Origin: Actinobacillus genomosp. 1
GTDB taxonomy: Bacteria > Pseudomonadota > Gammaproteobacteria > Enterobacterales > Pasteurellaceae
Reading direction: 5' to 3'
Length of the DNA stretch: 64,000 nt
Assembly: GCF_029774175.1 (NCBI RefSeq)
Contig: NZ_CP103834.1
Location: 1,915,001 to 1,979,000, forward strand
The notes under the pieces are model-generated. The model did no database searches and was not told the origin of the DNA. It was given only the letters and a program-made list of their open reading frames with translations. Below are positions 32,564 to 40,839 of the stretch, piece by piece. Every line of letters begins with the position of its first letter. The first letter of the stretch is position 1. Made by a program: the position numbers and the translations under genes.

Positions 32564-33728
32564 TTTTCAATCCCTTTCTATATACTTCTATAGAATCTTT
32601 TATCCTTTCTTTAATATTACTAAGTTGATTAGGATTTTTAGCTTTTTTCTTATTCTCATCCAATTTTATACTACTTATTCTGTTATTAAGATCATTGAGT
32701 AAATTATTAAATTTACTATCATCCAGCTCTTTCTTCTCGATAAAAATAAAATAAACCAACCCAAACAAATAAATATCCGCATCAACAATAGACGGAAGTT
32801 TATTTGGGATATTTAATCTATCTAAAGCATCGCGTACATTATTTAAGTCATGTATATATATTTCATTCTGAAAAAAGTTAGAAAACTTACCAAACATTGC
32901 ATCATTATCATTAATTACATCGAAAATATACTCCTCATAATAATTCTCCAATCTTTTCTTTCCTTTTATATATCCTTTAGCCAAATTACTTTCATCACCA
33001 TCCTTTTTATACTGAAATAAAAAGGATAAAACTCTAACAAAATCTATAACATCTCCATTAACTCTAAACTCATTAATAAAATCAGGTTTAAACAAATTCT
33101 GTAAGTCAGACTTTATATAATATAGTGACTGTCTACTTTCTAATATAGATAACCGGCTACCTTGGGTATTTATGTTCTTAAAAAGAGAAGAGAAATACTT
33201 ATTGATATATTTCTCATCTGATGTATTAGGAACAATATATGAAAACCCTAAAAAATGATTATTTAGAAACTCATCCGATAATTCTAGAGGTAATTCTAAT
33301 GACTTATAATAATGACCTATCTTATCCTTAATATGCTCTTTAGTTTGTCCTAGCTTTGTCAACGATTCCAATTTCCATTCAATAACATTTTCTATATCTC
33401 CCTGTTCCTGATCATCTTCTGATTGGGAGTAAAATTTTTCAGTATCTTTCTTAAATTTATCTCTATCTGGAAAAATATCTAAATAAGATAAAAATAAACT
33501 TGTAAGCCTTTGTTGCCCATCAATAATTAGATTCTTTCCATTATGAAAACCTATAGTAATAGGGGGAATAAATTGTTCTTCCTGTATTGCATTTAAAAAT
33601 TGTTTTACTTGCTGTTCTGACCATACAAAATATCTTTGATATTCTGGAACAACAATATCTTTCTGCAAGATTAAATTTATCCAATGTTTTAAGGAATATT
33701 CCCCATAAAAAACTTTATTTTTACTCAT
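32556..33728 (-). CDS. DUF262 (GmrS/ParB-like NTPase) protein
   Basis: 390 residues. DUF262 features: VVPEYQRYFVWSEQQVKQFLNAI (about 26-48) and IIDGQQRLTSLFLSYL with the DGQQR nucleotide-binding motif at 70-74, followed by YIVPNTSDEKYINKYFSSLFKNINTQGSRLS. DUF262 is the nucleotide-hydrolysing half of GmrSD-type modification-dependent restriction enzymes. Those usually carry a C-terminal DUF1524 HNH nuclease; I see no HNH motif here. Instead the downstream gene supplies a HEPN motif. AT-rich with foreign-looking codons. The pair is probably a defence module. Confidence 0.85.
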   Translation of the reverse strand: MSKNKVFYGEYSLKHWINLILQKDIVVPEYQRYFVWSEQQVKQFLNAIQEEQFIPPITIGFHNGKNLIIDGQQRLTSLFLSYLDIFPDRDKFKKDTEKFYSQSEDDQEQGDIENVIEWKLESLTKLGQTKEHIKDKIGHYYKSLELPLELSDEFLNNHFLGFSYIVPNTSDEKYINKYFSSLFKNINTQGSRLSILESRQSLYYIKSDLQNLFKPDFINEFRVNGDVIDFVRVLSFLFQYKKDGDESNLAKGYIKGKKRLENYYEEYIFDVINDNDAMFGKFSNFFQNEIYIHDLNNVRDALDRLNIPNKLPSIVDADIYLFGLVYFIFIEKKELDDSKFNNLLNDLNNRISSIKLDENKKKAKNPNQLSNIKERIKDSIEVYRKGLKNE

Positions 33729-33780
33729 TCTAATTTCTCATTATCAAAAGTACTTCTATTTTCTAATAACACTCATCAAA

Positions 33781-33884
33781 GGCTACAACCTTTCGAAACA
33801 TATAACTCATTAGTTTGTAAATGATCAATTGTAGGTGTTTTCTTTTAAATATTAATAAGTTATATGCTTCGAACTGTTGTGGTC
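33781..33884. repeat. Long imperfect inverted repeat upstream of the DUF262 gene
   Basis: 33792-33812 matches the complement of 33853-33873 at 19 of 21 bases (TTCGAA...ATTA arms). The pairing resumes further out (ACAAC at 33785-33789 with GTTGT at 33876-33880) around a roughly 40-base loop. It lies between the DUF262 start and the purL stop. No matching open frame was found. It could be a mobile-element remnant, the island boundary, or a structured RNA or operator. Confidence 0.65.
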
Positions 33885-33905
33885 AAAAATATAGTTAATA
33901 TTAAA

Positions 33906-36900
33906 CTACTTCAACGCAACACGTGCATTCCTAAACAATCTCATCCACGCCCCATCTTCTGTCCAATCATCAGGACACCAAGAGTTAGATACTGCGCGGT
34001 AAACACGTTCAGGGTGTGGCATCATAATTGCGACACGTCCATCTGTGTTTGAAATTGCGGTGATGCCGTTTACCGAGCCGTTTGGGTTAGCTGGGTAAAC
34101 TTCAGTTGGCTGCAAGTTGTTGTCAATGTATTGTGCAACAACAAGATTTTGGGCTTTTAATCCAGCCAGTTGTTCGGCTGATTTAAATTCCACTTGACCT
34201 TCACCGTGTGAAACGGCAATCGGCATATGTGAACCCGCCATACCTTGGAACCAGTGGCTGTTGGTTTCGTTGATTTTTACTAAACCGACACGAGCTTCAA
34301 AGCGTTCCGATTTGTTGCGCACGAAACGAGGCCAGTTTTCTGTACCCGGGATAATTTCCGCTAGGTTTGAAACCATTTGACAACCGTTACATACACCTAA
34401 TGCAAGCGTGTTCGGATTCGCAAAGAATTGACTGAACTGTTCACGCAACATTGGGTTGAATAAAATCGATTTCGCCCAACCGCCGCCGGCACCAAGTACG
34501 TCACCGTAAGAGAAACCGCCACACGCCACTAGCGCATTGAAATCTTTAAGATTTCTTCTGCCCGCCATTAAGTCCGACATATGAACGTCAATCGCATTAA
34601 AGCCGGCACGGTCGAATGCCGCTGCCATTTCGTAATGGCTGTTTACGCCCTGTTCACGCAAGATAGCAATAGTCGGTTTCACGCCTTTATTGATAAACGG
34701 CGCGGTAATATCTTCGTTTACATCATAGGTTAAGAAGGTTGATAAACCTTTGTTGCTCGGGTCTTTTTTGGTTTCAAATTCTTGGTCGGCACATTCCGGA
34801 TTATCACGTAAACGTTGCATTTGATGGGTCAATTCCGCCCAAATTCCACGTAATTCCGAACGTTTTTCGTTAAGAAGTTTGAGGCTGCCACGGCTAATCA
34901 CGAAACGATCGTCTTCGTGTACCGTACCTAAATCTTTGGTTAAGCCCAGTAAATTATGTGCATTTAACACTTCACGTACACGCGCTAAATCCGCATCTTT
35001 TACTTGAATAACCGCACCAAGTTCTTCATTGAACAATACCGCTAAATCGTCATCGCCTAACGCTGAAATATCAATTTCTACGCCGCAGTTGCCGGCAAAC
35101 GCCATTTCCGCAAGGGTAGTAATTAAACCACCGTCCGAACGGTCGTGGTAAGCAAGTAATTTGTCTTCCGCCACTAAAGTTTGCATTGCATTAAAGAAGT
35201 TTTTGAGGCTTTCTACATTGACTACATCCGCCGGTTTGTCGCCGAGTTGTTTGTAAACTTGCGCTAACGCGGTTGCGCCTAAACGGTTTTTGCCTTCACC
35301 TAAGTCAATTAATAATAGGCTTGATAGGCCTTTATCGGTACGTAGCTGTGGTGTAACGGTTTTACGTACGTCTTCCACACGAGCGAATGCCGAAATCACT
35401 AATGAAAGCGGTGCAGTTACCGATTTTTGCTCACCATTTTCTTCCCATGTAGTGCGCATTGACATTGAGTCTTTCCCCACCGGAATCGTAATGCCTAACG
35501 CCGGGCAAAGCTCTTCACCGACTGCTTTTACCGCTTCATAAAGACCGGCATCTTCACCTTCGTGACCTGCCGCCGACATCCAGTTTGCCGAAAGTTTAAT
35601 GCGTTTTAATTCACCGATATTAGTCGCTGCGATATTGGTGATCGATTCTGCCACCGCAAGGCGTGCAGACGCACCGAAATCTAATAAAGCAACCGGCGCA
35701 CGTTCGCCCATCGACATTGCTTCGCCGTGGTAGCTGTCTAAACTTGCCGTGGTTACCGCACAGTCTGCCACCGGAATTTGCCACGGGCCGACCATCTGAT
35801 CTCGTGCCACCATACCGGTTACCGAACGGTCACCAATGGTGATTAAGAAGGTTTTTTCTGCGACAACCGGTAAACGTAACACACGATGTAACGCCTCTTT
35901 TAATTGAATTTGTTGGCTATCAAGCGGTTGATTTTCAACAGTTTTTGACGAAGCCTCACGGTGCATTTTCGGGGTTTTACCGAGTAACACGTTCATCGGT
36001 AAATCAATCGGGTTATTGCCGAAATGATCGTCTTTAAGGGTTAAATGTTTCTCTTCAGTCGCTTCACCGATCACCGCAAACGGCGCACGTTCACGCTCAC
36101 ATAATTCGGTAAATAACGCTAATTTTTCCGGCGCAACCGCTAATACATAACGTTCTTGCGATTCGTTACACCAGATCTCAAGCGGTGACATACCTTTTTC
36201 GTCACATAAAATTTTACGTAAATCGAATTTACCGCCACGATCGCCGTCGTGAACTAATTCCGGCATTGCGTTAGATAAACCGCCCGCACCCACGTCGTGG
36301 ATAAATAAAATCGGGTTATCTTCACCTAATTGCCAACAACGGTCGATCACTTCTTGGCAACGGCGTTCCATTTCCGGGTTTTCACGTTGTACCGAAGCAA
36401 AGTCCAAATCTTCTTTTGATTTACCGGAAGCCATAGACGAAGCCGCACCACCACCTAAGCCGATGTTCATTGCCGGACCGCCAAGTACGATTAATTTCGC
36501 ACCGACCGGAATTTCACCTTTTTGTACGTGTTCAGCACGGATATTACCGATACCGCCTGCGAGCATAATCGGTTTGTGGTAACCACGTACTTCTTCGCCG
36601 GCAAAGCTGTTTACTTTTTCTTCATAAGTACGGAAATAGCCTAATAACGCCGGACGACCGAATTCGTTGTTAAATGCCGCACCGCCTAACGGACCTTCGA
36701 TCATAATATCGAGTGCTGAAGCGATACGATTCGGTTTTGAAAGCGGGTTTTCCCACGGTTGTTCAAAGTTTGGAATCACAAGGTTAGATACCGAGAAACC
36801 GGTTAAACCTGCTTTTGGTTTTGCACCGCGACCGGTTGCACCTTCGTCACGAATTTCACCGCCTGAACCGGTTGCTGCGCCTGGGAACGGCGAAATAGCT

Positions 36901-37802
36901 GTCGGGTGGTTATGGGTTTCCACTTTCATTAAGATATGTGCATCTTCTTGATGCGCACGGTATTGACCGTCTTGATCCGGGAACCAACGACCGACTTTCG
37001 AACCTTCCATTACCGCCGCATTATCTTTATAAGCTGAAAGCACGTAATCAGGCGTTTTCTCGAAGGTGTTTTTAATCATTTTGAATAATGATTTTTCTTG
37101 TTTTTGACCGTCAATCGTCCAATCCGCATTAAAGATTTTGTGACGGCAGTGTTCTGAGTTCGCTTGTGCAAACATATAAAGTTCGATGTCGTTCGGGTTA
37201 CGCTTTAAAGCGGTGAAATTTTCGACTAAATAATCAATTTCATCATCCGCTAACGCTAAACCTAAGTTCACATTCGCTTCTTCTAACGCTTTACGACCGC
37301 CGTTTAAAATATCTACGGTGGTAAACGGTTTAGGCTCTTGTTGAGCAAATAAATTTGCCGCTTGCGCTTCGTTATCTAACACCGTTTCTAACATACGGTC
37401 GTGTAATAAACCTTTTAAGGTTTCAATTTGCGCTGCTGTCGGCTCTGCGCTGAATTCAAAATAGTAAGCTAAACCACGTTCGATACGATTTACCGCTTGT
37501 AAGCCGCAGTTGTGCGCAATATCGGTCGCTTTTGAAGACCATGAAGAGATGGTACCGATACGAGGAGTCACAATTAAACAAAAGCCGACCGGCTCGTGTT
37601 CGGCAAGGGTCGGACCGTAATGTAAAAGTTCTTTAATTTCAGCGGTTTGTGCTGCGCTCAGTTCGGCATTTAAATCGACAAAATGCACATATTCCGCATA
37701 GACCGATTTTACCGGTAACGCATTTTGTTGGAATTTGGTTTGGAATTGGTTAAGACGAAATTCAGAGAGGGCTGGAGAGCCGCGAAAGGTTTGTACAGTC
37801 AT
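33906..37802 (-). CDS. purL: Phosphoribosylformylglycinamidine synthase (FGAM synthase)
   Basis: 1298 residues, the large single-chain proteobacterial form. It converts FGAR to FGAM in purine synthesis. The N-terminal PurS-like domain is followed by synthetase domains, with KVETHNHPTAISPFPGAATGSGGEIRDEGATGRGAKPKAGLTGF (about 290-335) and ERPASVALLDFG-like stretches. The C-terminal glutaminase has its nucleophile cysteine in LALGVCNGCQMVSNLAEIIPG (about 1138-1158) and the His-Glu pair in MMPHPERVYRA. A PurR operator lies over its promoter. Confidence 0.98.
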   Translation of the reverse strand: MTVQTFRGSPALSEFRLNQFQTKFQQNALPVKSVYAEYVHFVDLNAELSAAQTAEIKELLHYGPTLAEHEPVGFCLIVTPRIGTISSWSSKATDIAHNCGLQAVNRIERGLAYYFEFSAEPTAAQIETLKGLLHDRMLETVLDNEAQAANLFAQQEPKPFTTVDILNGGRKALEEANVNLGLALADDEIDYLVENFTALKRNPNDIELYMFAQANSEHCRHKIFNADWTIDGQKQEKSLFKMIKNTFEKTPDYVLSAYKDNAAVMEGSKVGRWFPDQDGQYRAHQEDAHILMKVETHNHPTAISPFPGAATGSGGEIRDEGATGRGAKPKAGLTGFSVSNLVIPNFEQPWENPLSKPNRIASALDIMIEGPLGGAAFNNEFGRPALLGYFRTYEEKVNSFAGEEVRGYHKPIMLAGGIGNIRAEHVQKGEIPVGAKLIVLGGPAMNIGLGGGAASSMASGKSKEDLDFASVQRENPEMERRCQEVIDRCWQLGEDNPILFIHDVGAGGLSNAMPELVHDGDRGGKFDLRKILCDEKGMSPLEIWCNESQERYVLAVAPEKLALFTELCERERAPFAVIGEATEEKHLTLKDDHFGNNPIDLPMNVLLGKTPKMHREASSKTVENQPLDSQQIQLKEALHRVLRLPVVAEKTFLITIGDRSVTGMVARDQMVGPWQIPVADCAVTTASLDSYHGEAMSMGERAPVALLDFGASARLAVAESITNIAATNIGELKRIKLSANWMSAAGHEGEDAGLYEAVKAVGEELCPALGITIPVGKDSMSMRTTWEENGEQKSVTAPLSLVISAFARVEDVRKTVTPQLRTDKGLSSLLLIDLGEGKNRLGATALAQVYKQLGDKPADVVNVESLKNFFNAMQTLVAEDKLLAYHDRSDGGLITTLAEMAFAGNCGVEIDISALGDDDLAVLFNEELGAVIQVKDADLARVREVLNAHNLLGLTKDLGTVHEDDRFVISRGSLKLLNEKRSELRGIWAELTHQMQRLRDNPECADQEFETKKDPSNKGLSTFLTYDVNEDITAPFINKGVKPTIAILREQGVNSHYEMAAAFDRAGFNAIDVHMSDLMAGRRNLKDFNALVACGGFSYGDVLGAGGGWAKSILFNPMLREQFSQFFANPNTLALGVCNGCQMVSNLAEIIPGTENWPRFVRNKSERFEARVGLVKINETNSHWFQGMAGSHMPIAVSHGEGQVEFKSAEQLAGLKAQNLVVAQYIDNNLQPTEVYPANPNGSVNGITAISNTDGRVAIMMPHPERVYRAVSNSWCPDDWTEDGAWMRLFRNARVALK

Positions 37803-37841
37803 TGTTGATTCCGTATTTGAGAAATAAAAAAATTCTCTGCC

Positions 37842-37870
37842 ATTATAGCGGATAACGCAAACGTTTGCAT
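37842..37870 (-). promoter_or_regulatory. purL promoter with PurR operator
   Basis: The palindrome ACGCAAACGTTTGCAT (37855-37870) matches the PurR box ACGCAAACGTTTGCGT at 14 of 16 bases. On the minus strand a TATAAT -10 element (complement of 37842-37847) lies just downstream of it, so repressor binding would block the -35/-10 region. Confidence 0.85.
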
Positions 37871-37892
37871 TGCAAAATTTTAGGGAAATTCG

Positions 37893-37902
37893 ACCGCTTG
37901 TT
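37893..37902 (-). repeat. DNA uptake signal sequence
   Basis: GACCGCTTGT, the complement of ACAAGCGGTC, with an AT-rich tail on its left. Located in the divergent purL-fucR region; a second partial copy (CAAGCGGTTAGATTT) is at about 37980. Confidence 0.8.
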
Positions 37903-38028
37903 CCGACTTTTTCTCAGGGATTTAAAAATAATGTGATCGGACTCTAATATTTGGATTTCGTCGCTCGACAGCCAGTCGGCAAGCGGTTAGATTTAGTCGC
38001 ATTTTTGTAAACTGTTAGTTAAAAAATT

Positions 38029-38775
38029 ATGGAAAGTCGTCATTCGTTAATTATTCGCTATTTGGAAGAATTTCATCAGGCAAGCGTTTTAGAACTTGCC
38101 GAACAGTTTAATGTTTCGGTCGAAACGGTGCGTCGAGATTTAAATAAATTGGCGGCGGAAGGGCTGCTACATCGTACTCACGGCGGAGCGGTAAGCAATA
38201 AACAACGGGATGTCGGTCGCTCGTTTCATGTGCGTCAGCGTATGAACAGTAATGCGAAAAAAATGATTGCCGACAATGTGATTCATCATTTATTTCCGGA
38301 AGCGACGATTGCGTTAGACGCCAGTTCGACCGCTTGGAATGTCGCACAGCGTATCCCGAATATTCCGTGTAAAGTGGTCAGCAGTTCAATGCGGATTATT
38401 TATAGCTTATCGCATAAACCGCACATCGAGACAATTGCGACAGGCGGCGTTTATGTCGAAAAATATAATGCGTTTTACGGTCCGTTGTCCGAACAATTGT
38501 TATCTCGCTTGAAAATTGATATTGCGATTATTTCCTGTACCGGTGTTGCGGACGGTGCGATTTGGGAATCCAATGAGGTGAATATCGCCTTTAAGCGAAA
38601 ATTATTAGCGAATAGCAAACAAGTCTTTTTATTAGTCGATCACAGTAAACTTGAACGTAAAGATCGGTTCAAAATGGCGGACTTATCCGAAGTGGATAAG
38701 TTATTTGTCAATCAACTTCCCCCTCAAACACTCCAAAATTATTGCGCACAAAATAGTATAGAAATTGTTCTCTAA
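38029..38775 (+). CDS. fucR: DeoR-family transcriptional regulator of the fucose operon
   Basis: 248 residues. DeoR-type helix-turn-helix at 1-55 (HSLIIRYLEEFHQASVLELAEQFNVSVETVRRDLNKLAAEG), followed by the sugar-phosphate-sensing domain (IALDASSTAWNVAQRIPNIPCKVVSSSMRI; KRKLLANSKQVFLLVDHSKLER). It matches FucR of Haemophilus and E. coli in type and place. It acts as an activator responding to fuculose-1-phosphate in E. coli. The gene ends at its own terminator before fucI. Confidence 0.92.
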   Translation: MESRHSLIIRYLEEFHQASVLELAEQFNVSVETVRRDLNKLAAEGLLHRTHGGAVSNKQRDVGRSFHVRQRMNSNAKKMIADNVIHHLFPEATIALDASSTAWNVAQRIPNIPCKVVSSSMRIIYSLSHKPHIETIATGGVYVEKYNAFYGPLSEQLLSRLKIDIAIISCTGVADGAIWESNEVNIAFKRKLLANSKQVFLLVDHSKLERKDRFKMADLSEVDKLFVNQLPPQTLQNYCAQNSIEIVL

Positions 38776-38792
38776 TTGGTCTTTTTGCGAAT

Positions 38793-38845
38793 AAATGCCC
38801 GATTTTTTGCCTGTTTTTGCAAAATCGGGCATTTGTTTTTTGGCT
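38793..38845 (+). terminator. fucR terminator
   Basis: AAATGCCCGATTTT (38793-38806) pairs with AAAATCGGGCATTT (38821-38834), followed by T-rich sequence. It separates fucR from the fucI promoter. Confidence 0.85.
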
Positions 38846-38870
38846 TTTTTTAGAAAAAACGGCTTTTTTC

Positions 38871-38886
38871 TGTGATCGTACTCACA
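38871..38886. promoter_or_regulatory. CRP site upstream of fucI
   Basis: TGTGA-TCGTAC-TCACA, a perfect match to the CRP consensus, 111 bases before the fucI start. It indicates catabolite control of the fucose genes. Confidence 0.88.
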
Positions 38887-38996
38887 AAACTTTAACGAGT
38901 TTGGAGTTTTCCTTCGTTAAAAATCTTGCTTGTGCATAATAGCCCTTGTCGAAACACTCATTTCTCTTTTCTTTTAACCAATCAGGAGATTTTATT

Positions 38997-40763
38997 ATGA
39001 CAACTCTCAAATCAACTCCAGTAAAAATTGGTATCCGCCCTACAATTGACGGTCGCCGTATGGGGGTTCGTGAGTCTTTAGAAGAACAAACAATGAATAT
39101 GGCAAAAGCTGTTGCCGAATTATTGCAATCGGAAATTCGCCATCCGAACGGTGATTTTGTCGAATGCGTGATTGCCGACACCACTATCGGTGGCGTAGCG
39201 GAAGCAGCGGCGTGTGCCGAAAAATTTAAACTTGAAAATGTCGGTGCGGTGATTACCGTTACCCCTTGTTGGTGTTACGGTTCGGAAACCATCGATATGG
39301 ATCCGCATATGCCGAAAGCGATTTGGGGCTTTAACGGTACCGAACGTCCGGGAGCGGTCTATTTAGCCGCAGCGTTAGCAGGACATAGCCAATTAGGTTT
39401 ACCGGCTTTCTCAATCTACGGTACGGAAGTGCAAGAAGCGAATGATCAATCTATTCCTGCCGACGTTCGTGAGAAATTATTACGTTTCGCACGTGCCGGT
39501 TTAGCGGTTGCGAATATCCGCGGTAAATCTTATTTATCTATCGGTTCCGTTTCAATGGGGATTGCCGGTTCTATCGTAAATCAACCGTTCTTCCAAGAAT
39601 ACCTCGGTATGCGTAACGAATACGTTGATATGACCGAAATTAAACGCCGTTTAGATCGCAAAATTTATGATGAAGAAGAATTTAAACTTGCGATGAGCTG
39701 GGTAGAACAATATTGCAAAGACGGTATTGATGTAAATGCTCCGCAAAACCAACGTAGTCCGGAAGAACGAGCCAAACTTTGGGAAGATGTGGTGAAAATG
39801 ACCATTATCGGACGTGACTTAATGGTGGGCAATCCACGTTTAGCCGAACTCGGTTATGTAGAAGAATCAATGGGTCATAACGCGGTAGCAGCAGGTTTCC
39901 AAGGACAACGTCAATGGACCGACCATTTACCGAACGGCGACTTTATGGAAGCGATTCTAAATTCGACTTATGACTGGAACGGTGTACGTGCGCCGCACAT
40001 TTTAGCTACTGAAAACGACTCGTTAAACGGTGTCGGTATGTTGCTGGCAAATCAATTAACCGGTCAAGCGCAAATTTTCGCAGACGTTCGTACTTATTGG
40101 AGTGAAGATTCGGTTGAACGTGTAACAGGTTGGCGTCCGGAAAGCGGTTTCTTACACCTATTGAATTCCGGTTCGGCTGCATTAGACGGTACCGGTCAGC
40201 ATACGGATAAAGACGGTAATCCGGTCATTAAACCGGCTTGGGAAGTGACCGAAGAAGACGGTAAACGTTGCTTAGAAAATACACGTTGGTGTCCGGCTGT
40301 ACACGAATACTTCCGTGGCGGCGGTTTATCTTCTCAATTCTTAACCAAAGGCGGTATGCCGTTCACTATGCACCGTATCAATATTATTAAAGGCCTTGGT
40401 CCGGTACTACAAATCGCAGAAGGTTGGTCGGTTGAATTACCTCAACACGTACATGAAACCTTAAGCAAACGCACCGACCAAACATGGCCTTGTACTTGGT
40501 TCGTTCCTCGTTTAACCGGTAAAGGTGCGTTTACCGATGTATATAGCGTGATGGCGAACTGGGGGGCAAACCACTGTGTAGCGACTTACGGTCACGTTGG
40601 TGCGGACTTAATTACGTTAGCTTCAATGTTACGTATTCCGGTATGTATGCATAACGTCGAAGATAAAGATGTGTTCCGTCCAAGTGCATGGAACGGTTTC
40701 GGTCAAGATAAAGAAGGCCAAGATTACCGTGCATGTGCAAACTTCGGTCCATTATATAAATAA
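38997..40763 (+). CDS. fucI: L-fucose isomerase
   Basis: 588 residues from the ATG at 38997 behind AGGAGA (38984-38989); an upstream in-frame ATG at 38946 precedes that site and is rejected. It converts L-fucose to L-fuculose. Starts TTLKSTPVKIGIRPTIDGRRMGVRESLEEQT. Catalytic and Mn-binding regions include DTTIGGVAEAA, TENDSLNGVGMLLANQLTGQAQIFADVRTYW (metal-binding Glu/Asp) and the C-terminal GHVGADLITLASMLRIPVCMHNV. First structural gene of fucIKUAPO. Confidence 0.97.
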   Translation: MTTLKSTPVKIGIRPTIDGRRMGVRESLEEQTMNMAKAVAELLQSEIRHPNGDFVECVIADTTIGGVAEAAACAEKFKLENVGAVITVTPCWCYGSETIDMDPHMPKAIWGFNGTERPGAVYLAAALAGHSQLGLPAFSIYGTEVQEANDQSIPADVREKLLRFARAGLAVANIRGKSYLSIGSVSMGIAGSIVNQPFFQEYLGMRNEYVDMTEIKRRLDRKIYDEEEFKLAMSWVEQYCKDGIDVNAPQNQRSPEERAKLWEDVVKMTIIGRDLMVGNPRLAELGYVEESMGHNAVAAGFQGQRQWTDHLPNGDFMEAILNSTYDWNGVRAPHILATENDSLNGVGMLLANQLTGQAQIFADVRTYWSEDSVERVTGWRPESGFLHLLNSGSAALDGTGQHTDKDGNPVIKPAWEVTEEDGKRCLENTRWCPAVHEYFRGGGLSSQFLTKGGMPFTMHRINIIKGLGPVLQIAEGWSVELPQHVHETLSKRTDQTWPCTWFVPRLTGKGAFTDVYSVMANWGANHCVATYGHVGADLITLASMLRIPVCMHNVEDKDVFRPSAWNGFGQDKEGQDYRACANFGPLYK

Positions 40764-40773
40764 AACATATCTT

Positions 40774-40796
40774 CCCTCTCCCTTTATGGGAGAGGG
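40774..40796. repeat. Intercistronic palindrome between fucI and fucK
   Basis: Perfect nine-base stem CCCTCTCCC-TTTAT-GGGAGAGGG with no T run. It is probably an mRNA-stabilising or processing hairpin. A related CTCTCTCCC/GGGAGA element lies at 57790-57818 before ulaD. Confidence 0.7.
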
Positions 40797-40839
40797 GTAT
40801 TACCCACTTTAGAACGGAAGTAAAGGGAGAATAATATTT

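Noticed and set aside
33781..33884. Inverted repeat considered as an integron attC site
   Set aside because: The outer arms contain GTTGT/ACAAC, but the conserved GTTRRRY/RYYYAAC core boxes do not fit and there is no integrase or cassette array.
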